From: Geminicoccaceae bacterium
GTDB lineage: Bacteria; Pseudomonadota; Alphaproteobacteria; Geminicoccales; Geminicoccaceae
Length of the DNA: 20,124 bases
Reading direction: 5' to 3'
Assembly: GCA_020446285.1 (NCBI GenBank)
Contig: JAGREZ010000095.1
Span: forward strand, 1 to 20,124
The translations under genes were made by a program, and so were the position numbers. Shown here piece after piece: positions 16,048 to 20,124 of the stretch (its first letter is position 1; every line of letters begins with the position of its first letter). Below the pieces are notes generated by a model. That model saw only the letters and a list, made by a program, of their open reading frames with translations. It was not told the DNA's origin and did not search any database.

Positions 16048-16316
16048 GCGGCGAGATCGAGTGTCATGTCCTTTCTTTCACGCGCGGCGTCCTCCAGTGT
16101 CGAACGGATGCGTCCGAAGTCGGCGCCGAGCGCCGCGCGGGCGTTGGCCGTCGGTCGCCAGCGGATGGTGAACGGTCCCTCGATATCGCTCGTCAGGATA
16201 TCGAACAGCGCATCGAGATTTCCGCCGAAATGGGCGGGAAAACCGAGATCACGGGCGATGCGGGAAAGGATGGCGGCCTTGCTGCGCTGGCGACCGTCGA
16301 GCTTGCAGACCTTCAT
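16044..16316 (-). CDS. barstar-family ribonuclease inhibitor
   Basis: This 90-residue cytoplasmic protein matches barstar in length and core. The barnase-contact segment reads FGGNLDALFDIL, with Gly31, Asn33, Asp35 and Asp39 at the same residue numbers as in barstar, where Asp35 and Asp39 plug the enzyme active site. Tyr29 of barstar is His29 here and Glu76 aligns with an Asp, so the interface has drifted with its partner. Its ATG overlaps the stop of the barnase-type gene by 4 nt (ATGA), so the inhibitor is translationally coupled to the enzyme. Its role would be to protect the host from ribonuclease that folds before export. No signal peptide is present, as expected. Confidence 0.93.
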   Translation of the reverse strand: MKVCKLDGRQRSKAAILSRIARDLGFPAHFGGNLDALFDILTSDIEGPFTIRWRPTANARAALGADFGRIRSTLEDAARERKDMTLDLAA

Positions 16317-16747
16317 TCCGGCACCTCGAAGAATGTCTCGTAGTGGTCAATGGTGACGAAGATGAGGCCGTCGCTAGAGAACAGCAGCCGCTTCGCCCCC
16401 CTGCGGCCGCAACCGAAATCGAGATCGGCCTCCGTCCATTGTCGCCCCCGCCGGTCCGGCAGGCGGCCCTCGCGATTGCCGAACCGGTTTCCGCCGATGA
16501 CATGACCCGGCGCGGAATCACAAAGATCGTCGCCCGGTTGCCAGCCGCGGTCACGCGCCTCGTTCTTGGTCAGATACTGTTCGGGCAGCCAGCCCGTATC
16601 GCGAATGGTCTCGACCGTCTCGACGAACCCGTCAATGTCCAGCAGGCCCACAAGGATCGCGAAATTGCGCAGTTCCTGCGTTCCGGCATGGGCCATGCCG
16701 ACGATGAGAACGGCCATGAATGCAAGCGATCTGAAGATAGGACGCAT
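16313..16747 (-). CDS. secreted barnase-type guanyl-specific ribonuclease
   Basis: A 144-residue precursor with a Sec signal peptide (MRPIFRS, hydrophobic core, probable cleavage after AHA21). The mature part aligns along its length with barnase: LPEQYLTKNEA, IGGNRFGNREGRLP, GRQWTEADLDF, LLFSSDGLI and TIDHYETF. All six barnase catalytic residues have counterparts: Lys61 (K27), Arg92 (R59), Glu106 (E73), Arg116 (R83), Arg120 (R87) and His135 (H102). It should cleave single-stranded RNA after G. Cys76 and Cys113 align with barnase Ala43 and Ser80 and could form a disulfide after export. ATG 16747 follows GGGAGGATGG, a strong ribosome-binding site. It is followed directly by the barstar-type inhibitor. 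Whether it stays periplasmic or leaves the cell is unknown. Confidence 0.94.
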   Translation of the reverse strand: MRPIFRSLAFMAVLIVGMAHAGTQELRNFAILVGLLDIDGFVETVETIRDTGWLPEQYLTKNEARDRGWQPGDDLCDSAPGHVIGGNRFGNREGRLPDRRGRQWTEADLDFGCGRRGAKRLLFSSDGLIFVTIDHYETFFEVPE

Positions 16748-16961
16748 CCATCCTCCCTGTCCTTCGCACCGGCAACGGAACACCCGACCGGTCCGGAGCA
16801 TGTGATGTCGAGCCTAGCAGCGTGTTGAAGAAATGCCGATAGCCGCGATGCGACGGCTTTTCGCCCGCACACTGCCATACGACAGTCGATCCCGCAGGTC
16901 CGGGCTGATACCAACAGGCAACGGGCAACGGGCTGCCTGCGCAACGAAGGAGGATTCGCGC

Positions 16962-17666
16962 ATGGATATCGTACCGTCGGAAAGTCTCGCCGGGCTGCTC
17001 ATCGCCCGTTCGCGGGGTTGCTGGGACGCCTATACCCGTCACCGCTTCGTCGAGGAGCTGGCGACGGGCAGGCTGCCGGTCGACTGCTTTCGCCACTATC
17101 TGGTGCAGGATTATCTCTTTCTCATCCATTTCAGCCGCGCCTGGGCGCTGGCCGCATTCAAGGCGGAACGGATCGAGGATATCCGCGCCTGTGCCGCGAC
17201 CGTGAACGCGCTCATTGACGACGAGATCCGCCTGCATGTGGACTATTGCCGGAGTTTCGGCATCGACGAGGCAGCGATGGCGGCAACGGCGGAGGAGCCG
17301 GCGAACATGGCCTATACGCGCTTTGTCATGGAACGCGGCCTCGCCGGGGACCTGCTCGATCTTCTGGTTGCACTCGCTCCCTGCGTGATCGGCTATGGCG
17401 CGATCGGACGAAGGCTGGCCGACGACCCGGCGACCATCCGCGATGGCAATCGCTATGATGCCTGGATCGCCATGTATTCGGGCGCGGATTATGCGGAGGT
17501 GGTCGCGTGCTGTGTGGCCCAGCTCGACCGGGTGGCGGCGGAAAGGCTTGGCCGGATCGACACTTCGCATCCGCGGATGGCACGGCTGCAGGAAACTTTC
17601 GATGCGGCCACCCGGCTCGAGATCAGCTTCTGGGACATGGGCCTGCGGCCGCCCGGCTGCAACTGA
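16962..17666 (+). CDS. tenA: TenA family thiaminase II / aminopyrimidine aminohydrolase
   Basis: The 234-residue product has TenA length. TenA hydrolyses thiamine breakdown products (aminopyrimidines) for salvage into thiamine synthesis, and can also cleave thiamine. Probable active-site residues by comparison with Bacillus subtilis TenA are Asp50 in VQDYLFL, Tyr118 in MAYTRF, nucleophile Cys141 and Tyr145 in APCVIGYG, Tyr165 in RYDAWI and Glu220 in EISFWDM. It is therefore the Cys-containing TenA_C type. ATG 16962 is preceded by AAGGAGGA at good spacing; an upstream in-frame Met at 16833 would add 43 residues without family character. No other thiamine gene is in the window. It is divergent from the barnase gene, 214 bp apart. 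Confidence 0.93.
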   Translation: MDIVPSESLAGLLIARSRGCWDAYTRHRFVEELATGRLPVDCFRHYLVQDYLFLIHFSRAWALAAFKAERIEDIRACAATVNALIDDEIRLHVDYCRSFGIDEAAMAATAEEPANMAYTRFVMERGLAGDLLDLLVALAPCVIGYGAIGRRLADDPATIRDGNRYDAWIAMYSGADYAEVVACCVAQLDRVAAERLGRIDTSHPRMARLQETFDAATRLEISFWDMGLRPPGCN

Positions 17667-17684
17667 CGGGGCGACTCTATTTCA

Positions 17685-17706
17685 ATCGCTGAGCGATCAA
17701 TTGACA
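17685..17706 (+). promoter_or_regulatory. palindrome plus TTGACA upstream of gspD
   Basis: A perfect palindrome ATCGCT-G-AGCGAT (17685-17697) lies 18 bp after the tenA stop, immediately before a consensus -35 hexamer TTGACA (17701-17706), in a locally AT-rich stretch of an otherwise GC-rich window. A matching -10 at normal spacing is not evident (the region is TTTTCT-like). It may be a regulated promoter for gspD, or the palindrome may be the weak end of the tenA transcript. Confidence 0.35.
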
Positions 17707-17758
17707 TTTGTTGCAACTGTTGGTTTTCTCTTCTACTGAAGGTTGATCCCCTTGGTAG

Positions 17759-20124
17759 ATGAATGCCCGCTCGATGAACAAAAGGCACTCCCGTCGCGCA
17801 AGACGCAACAGCGCACTCGGCGTGACAGCACTCGCCGGCACCCTCGTCCTTGCCGCGTGCGAGCAGTATGTGCCGCGCTCGACGGCCGTCGAGGACACAC
17901 TCGATGCGGTGACATTCGATCCGCCCTCCGCGCGAGCGCCAACACCCGTCGCCCCTCCCGTCGAACGGAACGCGACGCCGCTGGCGCGCGACGGTGCACG
18001 GCTCTATCTCGGAAGAAACAGCGGCTCCGCACGCGCGGCACCACAACCGGCGGGTTCGCCGGTGAGCGGTGTGCAGATCAATTTCGATGGCGCCGACATC
18101 GCCGAAGTCGTCAAGGTCATCCTCGGCGACATTCTCGGTGCCACCTACACCATGGACCCGGCCATCAGCGGCGAGGTGATGCTTTCCTCCAGCGCGCCGC
18201 TGGACGAGCCGGCGCTGGTGAGCATGCTGGAAATGGTGCTGCGCATGAACGGTGCCACGATCAGCCGCACCGGCGACAACAGCTATGTCATCGGCATCCA
18301 GAACAATCTGGTCGGCGCGGTCGAAACCTCCTGGCTCGGCGGCTCGGCACCGCCACGGGTCTCGCCCGGCAATGCCGTGACCATCGTGCCGCTGCATTAC
18401 ATCGGTGCGACATCGGCGTCACAGTTCGTCCAGCCGCTGCTCAGCCGCCCGGAGAACCTGCGCATCGACGATACGCGCAACCTGCTGCTGTTTTCCGGTT
18501 CGGCTACCGAGCGGCAGATGGTGCTCGACACGCTCGCCGAGATCGATGTGGACTGGATGGCCGGGCGTTCGGTGGGAATCTTCCCGCTGAAGGTGGCCTC
18601 GCCGGATGCCGTTATCCCCGAGCTCGAAGCCCTCGTGCAGCCGCTTTCCGGCGTGCGTTCGAACGACCAGACGATCCGCTTTCTCGACATGGCGCGCCTG
18701 AATGCCGTCATGGCGATCGCCAACCGCCCCGAACAGATCACCGAGATCGAACACTGGGTCGAACGGCTCGATCGCGGCAACGTCACCGGCATCCAGTTCT
18801 TCGTCTATCAGCTCCAGCATGTACCCGCCGAGGATGTCGCCGCCATTCTCACCAGCACCTTCGGCAATGGCGGTGAAACCGGCGATGGCGAAACGCTGGT
18901 GGTTCTCGGCCAGCAGGATGCGCAGCCAGCCGCGACCGGCGATTTCATCGATCCCGACACCGGTCTCGATACCCCCGCCGCCGAACCGGCCGCCGGCAGG
19001 GCTGGCGGCGGACGGACGCGCGGCAATCCGCTCACCGGCGTGCGCATCGTCCCCAATCCGCTCAACAACACGCTCCTGATCCGGGCCACGCCCGAAGCGT
19101 ACCGGATGATCGAATCGACGCTGCGCCGCCTCGACACGCCGCCGTTGCAGGTGCTCATCGAGGCGACGATCGCCGAAGTGACGCTCAACGACACGCTTCG
19201 CTACGGCGTCCAGTATTTCCTCGATACCGGCGCGATCAAGGCCGGTTTCAACACGACCACACCCAGCACCGGCGTCATCGACCCCGGCCTGCTCAACCCG
19301 CTCGCCCGCCTTCCCGGCTTCAATTTCGTCGCCACGCCGGGTTCCTCCAACATCACCATCGACGCGCTCGCGCGGATCACCGACGTGAAGGTGCTGAGCT
19401 CGCCTTCGGTGGTGGTGCAGGACAATAGCGAGGCCGTCCTCAATGTCGGCGACGAGGTGCCGATCACCACGCGCAGTGCGGTCAGCGTCGACGATCCGAG
19501 CGCACCCGTCGTCAACAATATCGAATATCGCGACACCGGCGTCATTCTCGAGGTCAAGCCGCGCATCAGCTCGAACGAGATCGTGGCCCTCGACATCTCC
19601 CAGGAAGTTTCCCGCGTGGCCAGCGAATCGACCAGTTCCGACAGTCTCACGCCGGTCATATCGCAGCGCAAGATCACCAGTCACGTCAATGTGCAGTCCG
19701 GGCAGACGGTGGTTCTGGGCGGTCTCATCCAGGATGCCGACACCCGCTCCACCGACAAGATCCCGCTTCTGGGAGATCTACCGGTTCTGGGCAATCTCTT
19801 CGCCTCGAACGCCCGCCACAGCGCGCGCACCGAACTCATCGTGTTCATCACGCCGAGAATCGTCCGCAATCCGGTCGATGCCCGCGATGTGAGCAACGAG
19901 CTGCGCTCGAAGATGCGCTCGATCCGCCCGACCATGCAGGGGCCGCTGATCGATCATGAAAGCGGCGATGTCCTCGAACCCGCGCGCGGCCCGGCGACAT
20001 CGGCCATGCCCGCAAGACCCGGTTTCACCCTCGCGCGGGATGCCCTGCCATTGCACCGGCCGGCGGCGAGTCCGGACAGGGTCCGGGCGAGCGATCGTAC
20101 GGGCGAGCCGGCATCCGCATTGCC
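17759..20124 (+). CDS. gspD: type II secretion system secretin GspD, lipoprotein type (3' partial)
   Basis: One frame is open from 17759 to the right edge (788 codons) without a stop, so the gene is cut there. GspD forms the outer-membrane pore of the type II secretion system. The N-terminus is basic, then hydrophobic, then LAAC with Cys34 as a lipobox. An N0-like domain (about 105-165, VQINFDGADIAEVVKVIL), repeated N1-N3 KH-like domains with a low-complexity linker at about 385-420, and a C-terminal secretin domain follow. The secretin signature is IPLLGDLPVLGNLF (668-681), with VLGGLIQD shortly before and VFITPRIVRNP after. A stop (17756-17758) directly precedes ATG 17759; Met6 (17774) is an alternative and neither has a strong ribosome-binding site. 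No gspC lies upstream. Confidence 0.92.
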   Translation, partial: MNARSMNKRHSRRARRNSALGVTALAGTLVLAACEQYVPRSTAVEDTLDAVTFDPPSARAPTPVAPPVERNATPLARDGARLYLGRNSGSARAAPQPAGSPVSGVQINFDGADIAEVVKVILGDILGATYTMDPAISGEVMLSSSAPLDEPALVSMLEMVLRMNGATISRTGDNSYVIGIQNNLVGAVETSWLGGSAPPRVSPGNAVTIVPLHYIGATSASQFVQPLLSRPENLRIDDTRNLLLFSGSATERQMVLDTLAEIDVDWMAGRSVGIFPLKVASPDAVIPELEALVQPLSGVRSNDQTIRFLDMARLNAVMAIANRPEQITEIEHWVERLDRGNVTGIQFFVYQLQHVPAEDVAAILTSTFGNGGETGDGETLVVLGQQDAQPAATGDFIDPDTGLDTPAAEPAAGRAGGGRTRGNPLTGVRIVPNPLNNTLLIRATPEAYRMIESTLRRLDTPPLQVLIEATIAEVTLNDTLRYGVQYFLDTGAIKAGFNTTTPSTGVIDPGLLNPLARLPGFNFVATPGSSNITIDALARITDVKVLSSPSVVVQDNSEAVLNVGDEVPITTRSAVSVDDPSAPVVNNIEYRDTGVILEVKPRISSNEIVALDISQEVSRVASESTSSDSLTPVISQRKITSHVNVQSGQTVVLGGLIQDADTRSTDKIPLLGDLPVLGNLFASNARHSARTELIVFITPRIVRNPVDARDVSNELRSKMRSIRPTMQGPLIDHESGDVLEPARGPATSAMPARPGFTLARDALPLHRPAASPDRVRASDRTGEPASAL

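Noticed and set aside
16800..16961. Thiamine diphosphate riboswitch upstream of tenA
   Set aside because: The conserved CUGAGA and ACCUGAUC elements and the paired arms of a THI box are not present. Only a small hairpin (AGGCA...TGCCT) near 16915-16937 is visible.
17743..18876. 377-codon open frame on the plus strand overlapping the secretin
   Set aside because: The product is Arg/His-rich and lacks motifs. The neighbouring frame, open to the window edge, encodes an unmistakable GspD.

Overview
The window is GC-rich, densely coded bacterial chromosome with many short or overlapping gene junctions. It most resembles an alphaproteobacterium. The best marker is the minus-strand series argH - lptM - lysA - TIGR02302/DUF4175, with tlpA divergent from argH; as I recall, this layout is typical of that class. 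No transposase, integrase, prophage gene or CRISPR array is visible. I cannot place the organism below class level.

Layout. (1) 2-2172, plus strand: the 3' end of a catabolic operon with an enoyl-CoA hydratase-family protein (cut by the left edge), an acyl-CoA dehydrogenase and a Rid-family protein. The trio suggests CoA-thioester degradation, possibly of the 2-aminobenzoyl-CoA type (inference). (2) 8370 down to 2158, minus strand: argH, lptM, lysA, a large DUF4175 membrane protein and a peptidoglycan amidase, so arginine and lysine/DAP biosynthesis joined to envelope functions. A TlpA-like thioredoxin (8389-8937) diverges from argH with 18 bp between the start codons. (3) 8970-11434: a ThDP-dependent enzyme divergent from a GntR/FCD regulator. 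(4) 11484-13360: a DODA-type extradiol dioxygenase divergent from a LysR regulator. (5) 15548 down to 13396: an LtrA-family membrane protein overlapping by 4 nt a voltage-gated-type K+ channel with an unusual Cys-rich tail. (6) 15549-15934: a gene-free stretch with a small tandem repeat and a palindrome, next to tRNA-Val(GAC). (7) 16747 down to 16044: a secreted barnase-type ribonuclease and its barstar-type inhibitor, overlapping by 4 nt. (8) tenA (16962-17666), then a type II secretion secretin (gspD) with a lipoprotein signal. The secretin frame stays open to the right edge and is cut there.

The most interesting local system is the barnase/barstar pair. Every barnase catalytic residue is present, there is a Sec signal peptide, and two cysteines fall where a stabilising disulfide was once engineered into barnase. 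The pair lies about 1 kb from the start of a T2SS secretin gene. Second is the overlapping LtrA/K+ channel pair. All assignments come from reading motifs; no database search was run.
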